A stretch of 64,000 bases of DNA from Pempheris klunzingeri (GCF_042242105.1 NC_092014.1:11536374-11600373), one strand, 5' to 3'; shown: positions 49,476-63,900, numbered from the stretch's first letter. Numbers and translations are program-made. Notes: a model not told the origin generated them from the letters alone.

Positions 49476-50055
49476 AGGTAGCTCCTGGCTCCAGATTCAG
49501 TACCAGTGCTTCATGTCAGAGGGCAGAATCAAGCCAAAGTTGCTTAATTAATAATCACAGAGAAACAGTGGTGTAATACGCTTGAAGTTGAATTTGTTTG
49601 CAGGAGCAAACTGTCATTTTGTAGGAGGAAGAGTTATGAATATGTCAGCAGGAGAGCCTGCACAGTGTAGATGTGGGCTGGTTTGTGTGGCAGGCAGCCG
49701 TTGACTTTGTTAGCAGCCAGATGTTTGTGCCTGAGATTGTTCTTGTTCGGTTCTTTGTGAAGAAATCATGAAGGCTTCCAATGAGGGAAGTGACTTTGGG
49801 TGTGAACGATGAGGAAAAGGCCCCAGAGGACCAGAGCCACAAACATTGTTTTTGTTGTAGTTTCTTGGTAATAAGCGTCATGCAGGATCCTCATGGGGCC
49901 TGTAGTGCAGACAGTTTATTATGGATTGCGAGATTTCCGACAGCACAAATTGCCGCAAGTCTGTTGCTGTCAGCTTTTGTGCATGTGAGCAAGTTTACAA
50001 GAGGGATGTGCAAATTAAAAATTACCTAAAGCTGTGTGTGATTGCCACTAGCAGC

Positions 50056-50081
50056 CACACACACACACACACACACACACA
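50056..50081. repeat. (CA)n microsatellite
   Basis: 13 CA units in the region right of mxd4. Confidence 0.9.
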
Positions 50082-53000
50082 AATGGACATTTAGAAATGG
50101 TGTTAAAATGCCATATACTCATTTGTTTACAGCATAGTGTAGAGAGACTGAGTGGTGTATGTTGTTTGTTAGTAGTTGTAGTTGCTATTTTATTTACATC
50201 ACACTAAAAAACTATTTCAGTCCACTGAAAAAAATGTCAAATTAGACATTCAGGAAGCAGGTGATTGTGGAAGATGTGACATTTAAAAAAAAATGATGAT
50301 TATATTTGGTCCACCCAGCTGAGGCCATGCAGAAACCACATTCAGCTGCAAATGAAACTCTATATAAATTCATGTATATCAAGAGCTTTTATTTCCTGTT
50401 TTTTCCTGCCTGTGTTTTGCATGACTTCACTTTAGTGTCATATGAACGAAGTGGTAACTCCTGTTTAGTTTAATATTCTATTTATTGATATTTAAATTTT
50501 TTTTTGTTATCCACAAATTCATTGTTGTCATGATGCAAAACAGGGATCATGTGGATGGTTGGCTTTCTTTTGTCTGTCCTTTTAATAACCACTTATGAGG
50601 CAAGACTGCTTGCCAGCGAGATGATTAATGATCTTTCCTCCCCTGCAATTTTAATTCACTATATCCAGACCAGAATAGAGGAGATATTTTTCCCTTTCTG
50701 TTTTGTCCCTCCTTAAGCCTAATAGAGTTCAATGATTTATATATGAGCACGTTTGATGGTTTTTCACGGGAGAGTACTGTCTGCTGTCCTGCCTGCATGT
50801 GCGTTCTTCATGGTGAAATGAAGACACAGTAAACAAGAGACCACATTAGCCTGACTGCAGCCTTGTTTGACATGGTGCAGCCGGTGTACAGTCATAGTGA
50901 GAATATGACCCAGACATGCCTGTGTCAAGTGTTTCAGAACAACTAAACTGGTGCATTTGTTCTGGTCAAACGTGATGCTGTGTTTGAGCTACACCTCGAG
51001 ACGATCGCTGAGGTAACCATAGGGAAGTTATGCCTCCTGCACACTTCTTGTCATAGGCCTACATTATGCAGAGACATCGATTCACCCAGCTTCTGAACTT
51101 TGCACTCCTGTAGCTTATTTTATGTTGCAGGAATCTACAGGTTTATGGAGTCATGACGGGTGTGTGTCTTGTAAGGTTTCGTTGTATAAGCATTTGTGTG
51201 ACCTCACTTGAGGTCAATGAGAAAGTTGACCTTGGCCCTGCAAGCATCTGTTACGTAAGCAAAGCATTCATAGTCATCGTTTTGCATGTAATTATTTCTA
51301 AGATTTTCAGTCCTGTTTCCGGATGTGGCTTTTTGCTACTGCATTAGCTGTAACTATTCAGTGATATGGTTTTACAATCATCTCGGTTACAATGCTAACT
51401 TACAGCCAGCTTTAAATAAAATGGAGTTAGTGTAGTAAATGAATGCTGATCAAGCAGACATGTAGGAAAAACTCAGGCCTTATGGTAATTCAGAAGACTT
51501 GCAGAAGAACATCTGGTTTTGTAAAACACATGTTAATCTACTTGAATCTACTTGATTTCAGCATGTATCACTTTTAAAATCTATTTTACAATAGAAAGTG
51601 AACCACCGTCATGTAGATGAGTGCTGTTTGCAGCATGCATGAATTATTGTTTTTTTGTTTTGTTTTTTTTTTACATATTTCACAGTGTTTGTGGCTTTCT
51701 CATAAAACCTTTTAGTTGTATATATTTAGCAATCTCATCTGGTGAGATTTACATAAATATAATATGGTCAAAGTAGTCATTGTGCTTGTGTGTTTTATGT
51801 CAGTGATCCAAAAATGCAATGACAGCAGGTCATGGTCTAAAGTGTTCAATACAGTGCAGAAATTCAACCATCCTCTTGTATCATATGAAAGGGAATAGCC
51901 TTTGTCCCTCTCGCTGCATGTTTCTATTTATAGACTTATCATCTGCATGCTCTCTGATCATAGTGGCTCAGGCTTTGCATTGCTCATTGCCTCAGGCCTG
52001 TCAGTCAAATGACTACTCTCTCCACTCTTTTGTTGTTTTCCTCCATCTATCGCTCCATCTTAGCCAAACATCTTGATCCTGTCAATCCCACCAGTCACCA
52101 GCTGGCCTCAACGACAATGTTTGTGCCGCGGATCATCAGACACCAAATCTGCACATTAAATAACAGCATTGTAACTCTTTTTTTTTTCTCTCTCTCTCTT
52201 TTAAATTTAGGTGTTGATGAGTTGGGATTTTTAGTTTATATTCTCTACTGTAGTTTTTAGTTTTAAGTAACAATAAAGTAAGCATATACCCTGCACTACA
52301 CCCCACTAATACATGGTATTTTAAGCTGCTTTAATGTCCACCTCAAAATCTTATTATTTCTGTTTTCCTTTGTTTACTTGTAAATTATTGGCCAAACTGT
52401 TTGGAATAACATCTGATTTAAACTACACTAAGTCTTCTGTTGCAACTCTGCAGCAGAGAACTGAGACTACTAAAAAACGGAGATCTTTGTTTGTGAGAAT
52501 TAAACATAAAAAGTATGTTCACAGTTCAGCCATATGCGATAGCCCTCAATCATAAAAGGAATCAACTTAAATGCAAGGTTTCATTTCCCTGCTTCAAGTC
52601 ATTTTCCATTTTTAGGCATGACTGAGGAGCAAAATATCAGCAACATGTGTTTTCTGCTTTCTGAGCCACAGCGGGCGGTCTAAAAGTGATAATCCCCCAA
52701 TCAAAGTGATGTTCTCAGGAAATAACCCAAATGCTTTCAATATGTGACTGGAGGGTGGCTCCTTTTTACACGAGACTGTCGAGTCTCATTGCACTTACAG
52801 TCATGCCTGTGGCCCATAAAACCCTCTTCAACGATAAATTCTAAAGTCTTTTAGTTTTAAAAGTCAACAGTAAATAGTCTGGAGCCAAGGCAGACAACCC
52901 AAGTCTGACAGAAGTCACAATTTAAGGCCTGCTTGCTGAGGGTCAATACTGAACACCCTTTTTCCTGCAGTGTTTTATGTATTGACGTGTGTCCATGCAT

Positions 53001-54553
53001 GTGGAAAATCACAGGTCCGGTACAGTGTGCTAACGTGACTCCAGTGTGATTGTTAATCAAGAAAGCTAATGAGAGATGAGGGAAGAGAGATTGCAGAGCT
53101 GTGGAGTTGTTTATCTTGTTGATACTGACTGTTTACTGACTACCTTCCTCCCATTTGCGAGCACTCTCCACTGCATCCGTTAGGCCAAAGGTCAGTTACT
53201 GTAGTCTGCTTTTCCACCATTTTGGTTCCACATGTAATCAGGATTAGGTCTGTTAATGACGCTACGCTCTAGTTTAACTGCAGAGAGGACAAAAGCCCTC
53301 GGACACCATTTTACATTTTCTGTCCATGGCCCAGGATCAGAAATGTTGTTAGTTATTATCGATTATTATAAACATCGAGTAAAAGCTCCTTTTTTTGAAA
53401 ACACAAATCAAGGTCTTGTCTGCATTGAAATAGATGCTAAAACCATGAGCTGATAGAGTTAAAGCCTATTACAAGGCTCAGATCAGAAATCCAGTGTTCC
53501 TGCCCATACTGAACAAAGGTCACATCGTATTAGTGTGAGCACGCTCTGATTGGTCCCAAGCAACATCTCCTGTTCACTGGACTAATTATGTCCCATGACA
53601 AAAAGGTGCTCTGGCTTGTGTGACTTCACACCTGCAATTCGCCATTTTCCATTCAGCTTAACTTGATGCAATACACCACACGGTTTGCGTAGTAGACACT
53701 TAAACAGCTTTAGTCACTGAACTGACATGTCCCATCACACATCCCTTCCCCCAAAGCATTTTCAGGAGCATCCTATGTGTCACAGACGGTGACGTACCAC
53801 AGAAAGAACTGTCTGGAAATGTTCCTAAGGGGCAAGGTGGGGTGTGTACACAACAAGGGTTGAGTCTGTACACCTACTCTACATGTATTTGCAAACGTAA
53901 CACAAGCATCCAATTGCGTGATCCAATTTCTTGCCTTAGAAGTGTTCAACAACAGTTAAGTCGTATTGTGTCTTTGCAGAACTCTATTGCATCATGTTAT
54001 TACGATTTTAAGGCAGGGCTCTCTCATGGTATAGCTGGCAGTTTGCGCTACATATGGAAACCTCTGTAAACCTTTGATGTTGCTAGGCTTCAAACCTCAC
54101 TCCGTGGGCTGCTATTTCTTTCTTTCAGCCAAAATATCTCAGATGTGTAGGGCAGCCCTCCCACACACACACATACACAATCCTGTTTCCAGTCTAGACA
54201 TTTTCCTTGCACAATCATTATGCTCGATCTTTATGTTTATGTTTTGCAGCAACATTTAGAAGTGTTTAGGGAAGTTTTTTTTATTTTAAAGAGCTTTTAC
54301 AGTCCAGCTTCAGTGTGCTGGCTGTCACGTCTGTTTGAGTCATAGCTTGTACAGCTATGCTTATCTCAGCATGTGGGATGAGCATATGATGTAGATATTC
54401 TTAGGTCACAGTTTTTGAGGGCAAACACGGCTAGACAAAACAATAATAGAGCATGAAACAGTCTCAGAAGTTATTAAATCTCCTTTAACTACTTTGTAAC
54501 TGAATAACCTTGAGGTAATTAAATCACCAGTGATGGTTGCATGGCTATTAGTA

Positions 54554-54561
<8 letters not shown>

Positions 54562-54592
<31 letters not shown>
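54562..54592. repeat. Poly-A run
   Basis: 31 consecutive A bases, then GATAAAAT. It could be the tail of a retroposed sequence on the plus strand, but no element was recognised upstream. Confidence 0.85.
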
Positions 54593-54594
<2 letters not shown>

Positions 54595-55999
54595 TAAAAT
54601 TCATTACCCACTCTTCTTCCTTTCTGATATCATTATTTTGGAGACCATCACCTGACATTTTTCTTGCACGATATTTTTACAATTTGCATATAGCTGATTT
54701 AGCATTATTGGAGTTATCTCTTAGATATGTACTTGTCACCCTGGCAGCAGTGTGTTCTGGATCTGTACATATGCACAAAGGCCATCTAAAAGCCTCTTTC
54801 CTCCCCTTCCACCCATGCATTCTTCCATCTGTCTCCTCCTCTGTCCATCTTTCTCTGTCAGTGTGGTTCTGCCCACAGAGCTGACGGCTGTTTGCACAGC
54901 AAGAGGCTGAAAGGTGGCAAACTATTCATCTATGCTGTAGCATCTCAGTCTTGTTGTGGTCCAACCTCTTTTTTTTGTGGCACTAGCTGTAGCACCTGGA
55001 CTCTTTTCTGTGTCTGGCACTGGTCATCTGGCCTCTGTCCAGGCCCCTGGGTTCCTCAGTTCCTCTGCCTTCCTGGCATGGGCGCTGCGGTAGAACGACT
55101 GTCACTTGCTCCGTCTCCGCTTGAGCTCAACATGCCACATGATAACACCATGTTGCTGTGGCATATGTTGTCCGTGGGACCAGGAACTCTTGTGATGTTA
55201 AAGCATGAGTGCACAGGGCTGCTGCATTCAGGTATGTGTATGTTGAAGAAATGGAAATCATGAGAAATTTGTCAAAGAAAGTCAATGACACTAATAAAAA
55301 CTATGTACGGGTTTTAGCGCTGGTTAACTAGTGAGAAAAAAAATCCCACCAGGCTGAAACACAGACACCCACACCAAGTAAAAAAGCCATACAGCCACTG
55401 AAATTCAAGGAAGTCTGAGGGGGGCAGGGATGTGTGTATGTGAGGTTGAATGGGCTCAAATAAAACAACCATATCCGTGACCATGGCAACTGGCGAACTT
55501 AAGCTAATTCATACACTCAAACAGCGGGTCTCTAACAACAAACATCCTCCCTATAAATATGCAAACCAGGCCTATCTTCTCTTGTGGGTGGGCAGCAGGG
55601 AAGGATGGTGACAGACCACCCACCAATGGATGTCCTTCTCTTCTGATAATGGATGAATATTAGAAAATGAAAGCGCTGCCTAGATGAAACAAGAAGCAGA
55701 ACATTGGATCCTGTCCTGGTTTTAGACTTGAGTCTGATATCCCACTGAGAATCCTTGTCAGGATGTCTAGAGTTACAAATGTGACTTGTTTACTGTGCAT
55801 TTCCGTGCATTCACATGAAATGACGCTCCACCCAAAATTCGTCTTTTGAGTATCACCCCCTATTGGCTTGAAAGGTGGATTTAAACGTTTGTAGTTTTTC
55901 TAACAGTGAACAGTCCCAGGGGTCATCTTTGACGTTGATCATTCTAATGTTTACCAGATTTTACAGTGGAAAAACTCAGATATATTGGGAAAGAGAGTT

Positions 56000-56770
56000 A
56001 GATTAGAAAAAGATCAATGCCACTACACTGGCCAGGGGATTAGCCTAGTTTAGCATAAAGACTGGAGACAGGGTTTTAAAATCATGGATTTTAATATATA
56101 TTTATGTACACTACTCACAAAAAGTTAGGGATATTCGGCTTTCAGGTGAAATTTCAGGATGAACCTAAAATGCATTCTAAACTTTCCAGGTGAACTTAAT
56201 GTGACCTTCTCTAAACTTTTGAATGCACATGTCCAACTGTTCAGTGTTTCAGTACTTTTTGCACAAGTTGCTGTTCTCTAACAAGAAGCTTAACAGCAAA
56301 ATTCACAACAGGTTTGATCCATGAATCGACCAATACATTTCCTGCTTCAGTTAGAATTGGTATTTAAACAGTCCTCCTCATCATGCTCATCAAAGGAGAG
56401 GAGTGGACGTCCTTTGGCCACATCCCAATTTATTGAGACACTGAACATTTTTTGTTGTGGTATACCCACCACTGTTGTTAGATTTTCTTTCAATAAATTG
56501 TTTAAGATGAATAAAATTACCATTGCATGCTTAAATGCCCTACTTTCATGATATAATATCACTGTAGCATTCACTTTTTACATTTTCCATATATTTCACC
56601 TGAAAGTCGAATATCCCTAACTTTTTGCGAGTAGTGTATATTAAAATCCACCATGGCTCTGTCCAAAGCTCAAAAATATGTCTACCGACACATTTGTAGC
56701 TCACAAATTAACACTGTATCTCTTTTGTTTAATCTGTGCACAAACAATAATCGATCGTCTCATCTAAGTC
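56000..56770 (-). repeat. Older fish repeat split by a MITE
   Basis: Left of the inserted element are AGATCAATGCCACTACACTG and TTAGCATAAAGACTGGAGAC; right of it are GGCTCTGTCCAAAGCTCAAA and AGCTCACAAATTAACACTGT. These belong in one order to a family I recognise in teleosts, the same as the fold-back copy at 27301. The outer edges are approximate. Confidence 0.65.
56109..56636. mobile_element. Mariner-like MITE, 528 bp
   Basis: Terminal inverted repeats of about 46 bases (CACTACTCACAAAAAGTTAG at the left; the inverse with CACTACTCGCAAAAAGTTAG at the right) differ at about three positions. The element is flanked by TA on both sides (56107-56108 and 56637-56638), the Tc1/mariner target. The 430-base interior has no transposase. 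It is inserted inside an older dispersed repeat. Confidence 0.88.
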
Positions 56771-59085
56771 TCAGCAAGAAAGTACAAGTGTGTCAAACTA
56801 TTAAACCAATCACATGACCTTCTTGAAACACTTCTACAGCAAAAAACATTATAGCAAAAATTCAGTCACACAAAGCAGCCACGCACACAGAAAAAGTAAT
56901 TAAAATATTCACAGGAAAACCAACAAAATCCAACAACTGTTGGCTTCCATAGGCCTTGGAAAAAAAACATACATGCACGCATGCCCTGCCAATAATCACT
57001 TGTGTGTATGTGGGAATACCCACGATGCTGAAATGTTTAGCTTAAGCTTTTCATCGGCTCGCTCACAAGTGGTCAAAGGGTGTGGTAGGGACAAATGTCA
57101 GCGATGACACGCCACTGTAATTACTACCATCCAACAGGGTCATACAAACATTGTCTCTGCGACATGTGTTTTTGAGACTGATTGCATGCAAACCTTTGTT
57201 TGCGATCTTTGTATGCTTGCACGCATGCTTGCATTGTGGATATGTTATATGCGAATGTGAGTGTTTGGGTTTCTGTTTTTCTCTGTGTGCATTATTTTGC
57301 CCGTCTGGCATTTTAGGCCCACAGCTGCAAGGTACAGGGTTTGGCTCATATCCGGTGCTGAGCTGGCAGTGGAGGGAGGGGTGTTAAAAGGGTCCGGACT
57401 GTGAAAAGTCATCACAGCTCTCTTCCTGCTGTACTCTTCCACTGCTTCACTTTTGGTGGTGGTGTGTTTCCTTGCTTGTGTGGTTTTGTCTCTGGCCTTG
57501 GGGAGGGGTTTCTGTACTTACTTGTGTAATACTGAAGGCGAAGATTGACATGCAAGGCACTCCTCTCCACACAAATAAGCCATCTTTCTTTTCTCTATGC
57601 ACATGCTAGGGCCCCTGACAGGTGGTGTCCCATGGGTCGTGGCAGGTAATTGCCCCCAGGTGCTGCATGCGTGTGTGTATATATATATGTATATAAGAAC
57701 CAGCACTGGCAATTAGGGTAAGTCTGGAGGGGCATCAAGGTCTAATCCAGACATGCTAGTATTGGTGTCACCTTCAGGACCACCGCAGTTTTTAGTCAGA
57801 TCATGCACTCGCTAGTTAATTCATGCTACACATCAGCTATTGTCCAAAGCGGCAGGAGGGAAACACATTCTGCAATTGAGCAATGTTTTTATCCGAAAAC
57901 AATAGGCAGAACCACAGATATGCCCAGCTCTGAGAAAATTAGGGCAATGAACCTCCAGGGGTGTTTTTATGAAGGAACTGAAAGACCAACGAGAAAGGAA
58001 ACATGCATGTTAGAAAGACAAAAACATGCCAACACATTTTCTTCCTGTATGCACAGAGATCAGTAGGACAGCGGCGGTGCACAGGATTCACAAGATTTGT
58101 TTGCATTTAAACCCAGGAGCATGTTTCATAAGACCTGACCAACACCAAAGTGCTCATGCAATCCCCTTATTCATCATTTTTAGGGAGGAAAGTGGAACAG
58201 AGTGCAGCAGTTTCAGAGCAGGGGGGTATTTGAACGGCAAAGTTATAGCTCAGTTCGGTTATGTGATGGCTGCTGGCCTCAGCAGACGGAGAGAATGGCC
58301 CACAAATGCACAGCTGTTTCTAATCAGTAACTCAGCACCGATGGCTGACCTACATTCTGGTGCTTGCACGTCTTTGAACCCGTGGCCCTGCCAGACTCAG
58401 CCATGGGGGAAGGTAGAGGGAATGAGGGAGAAAAACAAGAGGGAGGAGAGGCTGGAGTCAAGAGGGGTAAGAGAAACAACAGGGGGGAAATGAGACATAG
58501 GAGAAATTAGAAAGAACAGAAAGAAAAATTGATTTTTTACTTTTTTGTTTTGTTTTTATAGCATAATGGGTGCACGTATAGGCCTAACACAGGTTGCATG
58601 CATGTTTAATGACAGAGTATGTCAGAGAGCCAGAGCCTTGTGTCTGCCTGCAAATGTTTCCACTGCCCCAGAGTGCAGCTGTGCACACCTAAAAAAGAAA
58701 AAAAGAGGGGAAAAGAACTCATAAATACTCCTGACCGTCAATTTTCTGGTCCTCTGGATGGACTTGTTACGCTTGGAAAATCCTCATTTTTCAAAAATTG
58801 CTTTTCTTTGTCAACACCCCGCTGTCTATCAAACTTTCATAAAGTTCTGCTGTCTGCATCTGAATGAGTGCCCCCTTTCATTAAGGCTGGAGTGCATCTA
58901 GCTAGCATTCCTTGCATGCAGAGGAGGGGTTCAGCCGAGTGCCAGGGGTCCCCTGGTAATGACTCATGGCAAAGATCCCTATCCACTCCCACTTGCAAAC
59001 AGGACGCTTCCCTGGGTCGTGCACAGAGAGCAAGTGAGTGTGGGTCGGAGTGTTGTATGGGAGGGAGACAAAGAGAAAAAAAAAT

Positions 59086-59119
59086 GGGGTGAGGTGGGGT
59101 GGGGTGAGGTGGGGGGGGG
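59086..59119 (+). other. G-rich run, possible G-quadruplex
   Basis: Four or more runs of at least four G separated by 1-6 bases, ending in nine G. Such DNA can form a four-stranded structure. No gene is near. Confidence 0.6.
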
Positions 59120-60811
59120 CAAAAATGCTGCAAAAACAAAAACCGTTAGCTTTAACATTTACACACACTGCAACGGAGAGAGGAAGGAACTGGAAGTGGG
59201 TCACTGTGTCTCAGGCCTCCAGAAAAAAAAAGTAGGAAAATAGAGAGAGCAGCAGGGCAGGGGAGTAAGGAAAACTGAGAGAGAGAGTCAGTGGTGGAGT
59301 CAGGCCAGCAAAGAATTCACTGGATTGAAATGTGCAGCAAGAAATCTGCAAGGAAAGGAGGGGAGGGAGTGCCAACTTAGGCACCAGATTACATGTGAAA
59401 TGTTTTACTGTGAGACAGAATGAGAGAAAATAACAAATTAGTGGTGTTTGCAAAAGCGTTACCCCTCACAGGCGCACTTTCATCTTGTGTCACCAAAGGC
59501 AGGCGTGACACAGAAAAGTGCAAGCCTCAGAAACTATAAGCAATATAGTGCAGAGGGGTATGTTTCAATATCAGTCAGTCCCTTTTTATAGATACCATAT
59601 TAACAGTTTCTCATCAGCCTTTCTTGTCACCAGGCGCCATGCCGTTCCAACGGGCCGTGGAACAAAAAAATTGCATGTTTTTCCGTTTTAGTATATTTAT
59701 GTGGCTGCAGCAGTAAGACTTGAATCAGTCAGTCCTCTTTGAAACAATGTCATTGAACTCAAATAAGACGTGTACATGTGGAAGCAGACACATTGCCGAC
59801 GTGCACTGGGAACCAGCTTTTCTGCTGGTGCTGGAGTTTCCTCTGCTGACTGGCTTGCGCAGTCAGTGGTGCAACTCAGCCCGGTGCACTTGTTGTACTG
59901 CTCATGCTTCTCTGTTCCTCTCTGGGCTCCGATGGTCCTCTGGGTTCCTCTTGTTTTTGTGCCAGTCTCAGACAAAAGCCTTATGTCAGCAGCAGCACCG
60001 AACACAGAAGAAAGTCGTCAAGGTCCTGTGGAGAGAGTGGAATCAACAGTGGGGTAAAGGGGGGGAACATCACTGACATGAAGGCTTTTTTTACTTTATG
60101 TGTTTTTTTCCTTTTCAGTTTTTCATCCCTTCCCCCACTCTTGATCAAACCAAATCAACATTGTCCAACACTTTTTTTTATTCTAGCCATGGTCTTGTCT
60201 CAGTTAACTATGAGCCTTGGTCTGACCCTTCCATGGATAATTCATCTTAGAGGAGGCAGAACCTTTGAATGTGAATGTTCATCTCCTTTTTCTTTGATAT
60301 ATTGTGTTTGCAGCAGGGTAAACGTTGTGTTGTTTGTGTCAGCATTGTACGCACATTTAAGTAGAAACAGACTGAAGGAATGGTAGCATATATCCTATGG
60401 GAGCATTTTAACTCCCATTTGTTACATCAGGGAGTCACAAACAATAGTGATCTCTATTTATGTATGTGTTGCTTGGTGGTTTGTCTTATTTTCTTTCAAC
60501 TAGACATTTTTGAATGTTTTTTATGTCTGACTTCTGTGTATGTGGTACATAAGAAAAATGACATGAGCTTACTTAAGTATACACAAGGTTTAGTAGTTAA
60601 TCCTTTTTGACCTGCAAGTAAACAAAAACACTGAAAGTTAAGTCTCTGGATTATGATATACAACATTTTGTTTGCGTTCTTTGGTTATGAAACTCTATTG
60701 TGAAGCTATGGATTTCAGGCAGGAACGTGAGGTAACCTGATGCAAGCCTTCTCATATGATGTTTTGGTTGTTTCACTCAACAGTATGATAATCATGTTTG
60801 ATAGCATGTGC

Positions 60812-60812
<1 letters not shown>

Positions 60813-60845
<33 letters not shown>
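60813..60845. repeat. (TG)n microsatellite
   Basis: 16 TG units. A second run of 13 units lies at 60932-60957, 86 bases on. Confidence 0.95.
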
Positions 60846-60846
<1 letters not shown>

Positions 60847-60931
60847 TCGACGTCTCTACTACCCTCATTAAGTTAACTACGGATGACTTGCCAGGACTTG
60901 TCATGAACCTCTGGCCTGTGGTTCCAGACTC

Positions 60932-60957
60932 TGTGTGTGTGTGTGTGTGTGTGTGTG
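60932..60957. repeat. (TG)n microsatellite
   Basis: 13 TG units, close to the run at 60813. Confidence 0.95.
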
Positions 60958-63900
60958 CATGCGTGCAAGGGGGAGGGCGGGGCTTCTGTCAGTTTAATCC
61001 GCTGTCAAAGAGAGGAACACGAGAGTAAGGGTTCAAAACAGCCTGTCAGTCACATGTGCTTTCTCTCTGAGTGAGAATCAGTGTTTGTCTCCTTTTGCAT
61101 GAGTTCAGAGTTTCAGAATCAGAGCAACACATTATGTTTGCTTCAACTGCTCTCATGTGGAAACAATACTTCCAGTAACCAAAAAAAAAAAAAGAAAAAA
61201 AAAATGCAGGGGAGGAAAAATGAAATGTTAAAACAGGACGTTTTTGTTTGTGTGGGGGGAGAGCTGTGAGCTGAAGTTTGTGCCCAAACAGCAGATCTTT
61301 ACTGCCAGCTCATTATTTAGCAGAGTCAGGGTGTGCTCTCTTTCCAAGAGATAGTGACTCACATTGATACAACTGTCTCTGTGGAACCAAATACCACACA
61401 ATGATTGGGCACACATCAGCAAAAATACGGTTCCCACTGAATATCTCATGATGTCCACTCACATGAGCTGAGATGAGGATGCATTGTAAAGTGATAAGGC
61501 GGAACGGTGTATTAGCAATAAGGCCTGGTACATCTGTGTATTGACATTTAGAGCAGTATATTATGTTTTTTTTGTGCTTGGTTTGCATGTGGTTAGTGCA
61601 GGGCTGTACGACATAATGTCAAATGTTTGCACCCAGATTAGTCTTGTGATCCTTCAACAAACATCAGAGAAATAGTTGTGCGTATCCGTCCCCTTGTAGT
61701 TCTGTTTGACAGCTGTATTATATTAGCGTAAGGACAGCTGATTTACAACGCTGATGATAACACGCTGCAGTCGCACTTCAAACAAAGAGGCCAAAGACAC
61801 TGATCCAGTGACGTGGTCTGCATTAACCGATGACAGCTGGCGGAGGATCATCGAAGGCCTCGTGCTCAACGTCAGGTATCAGTGGCAGGTATTTGATTGA
61901 TGGGACAAGTGGTGGCGAGGTGTGTCAGCAATGGTTGCAGAGACATTAACAAGTTTTAAAGCAAACCTGGACTCAGACATTTAGCATTTCTTTATAACAT
62001 AAAATATTTAAAGCAATGATCAAAAATTAAGTTAGGTAAAGAAAACATTCTTAACTTATGCGTAAATAAGAGTTAAGTACTCAGGAATTCTGGTAACGTA
62101 CTTGATCAGGTCTGTGTGGGTGTGGTCAAATCAGAGTTGATTGACAGTGGCATCTCCACGGCAACAGAGGCATCAAAACACAACAAAACTGCCAGACTCT
62201 GATTCAGCCTCAGTTTACTATTTAGTCACTTAAATGAAGCTACTTTTCCATACTTTATTTGACAGCCCAAATTCTCAGTGTGAAAGTTATGCGCAATATA
62301 GTGCTCTAAACAAATTCCCAAAATGGAATAAAAAAAGTTATCTTCACGGCGTGTGCACTTCTTGTTATTAACCACAATGTCACGTTTATGTGAAAATGTC
62401 ATGCAATGCTACATCTTTAAGTGAAGATGAAGATAAAATGATTCATAGAAGATTCATATGCGAATTCAGTTCTCACTGTAGAGTCTGTATGTCACCTTTA
62501 ATGAGAGGTTATGCACATGAGTAGTCAACGTGAGTCTCACACACTCTTAATCTGAGGGATTGTTAGAGGCTTGATAAAGTATTCAGTATTTTACAAGTAA
62601 ACCAGCAAAAACTAGAGAAAAGAGATGTAATTTTCTAATCACTTTAACCTTCTGGTGACACATCATATTCATCTTGGGACCTGGCCACTGATATGATGTA
62701 CAGTGAGTGACAGAGCGAAGGAGTGTCGGTAATAAGTGGTGTCATCACCTATCTTTACAGTCCTGACTACTCCAAATCAGCAAGAAGATCACAAACAAAT
62801 ACAAATATAGAAATATCTTGTGCGAAATAACCCGTATGGGCCTATGTTCAGTGTGAAAAAACAAGAGCAGAAGATGCTGAATTAGGTTTTGGTGACAATC
62901 AAATTATCTTGGTGTGGAAATTTAGCACTGATTGTGTTTTATCTGTAGATCTCTGGTTAGGCAAAAAGAACCTGTGGTTTTGCATGTTAGAGAGTACCAA
63001 GTCAAACAGTGCAAATCAAGGCCCAAGGAGAAGTAACATAAAGAGAATAGGAGGTAACTTGCTTGCAGAAAATTTAAATTTGAAGGTTTCTGGCATGCAC
63101 GTATTATTAAAGCCATGCAAAGAGAAAAAAGCTGAACACGAGTGGCTGTAATTTAACATGCAAATAAAGCTCAGTGCTCCTCGTTGCTGTGGAAAATGGC
63201 TGGTAATAGTGCAAAGGATATGGAATTTTTCTCTCCCCTTTAGGGACCCATCATGCACTGTGCTGTCATTTACAGTGGCATTTTTAAATGTCACATGTCC
63301 ACGAGGCACAGGATATGACTTGACAATGTGGTAAGTGCAGGCAGATGCACGTTGTTTTTTCAGCAACAGACCACTTTGCATTTCCCAGCATTAGCAAATT
63401 ATTAAGCTTTGGTGGTTGATTCGTGGACGTTCTGCTGAACTTTTAGAGAGAAAAAGGAAGTTTACAGTGGTGTGGCTGGTGTTTTTTCCCTTTGAGCCTT
63501 CCAGAGTGGCATCATTGTGAAGATTTATGACATCATTTGATGGACGGGTTTCAAAGTGAGACAAAACCCATGAAGCCACAGGAAACATTCCTTGCTATCT
63601 TACAAGGGCTGTCTTATTTCTGACACCTGTGTCAAAGTCTACAGTATGACGTCTAGTGTTTTGACCTGGGCTGCGGCTAATCTCTCACAAAACAACTTGT
63701 GTTCCGCCATCCCCGATGCTATCATACAGTATCCATTGTGTGTGCTGTTAAAGATGTGAGTGTGTCAGCTTGAGATGTGACGTGAGACATTTCTGTATGA
63801 GCACTAACAGTATGGAGGTTGTGCAGAGTGAGATTTTATCAGCAGGTGGAATGAAGAGGGAACTGATATTTGATGTAAATTTGAATGTGTGGCCCTAAAA

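Noticed and set aside
54892..55263. 123-codon open frame with cysteine-rich peptide
   Set aside because: No recognisable domain, no convincing splice sites and no conserved block.
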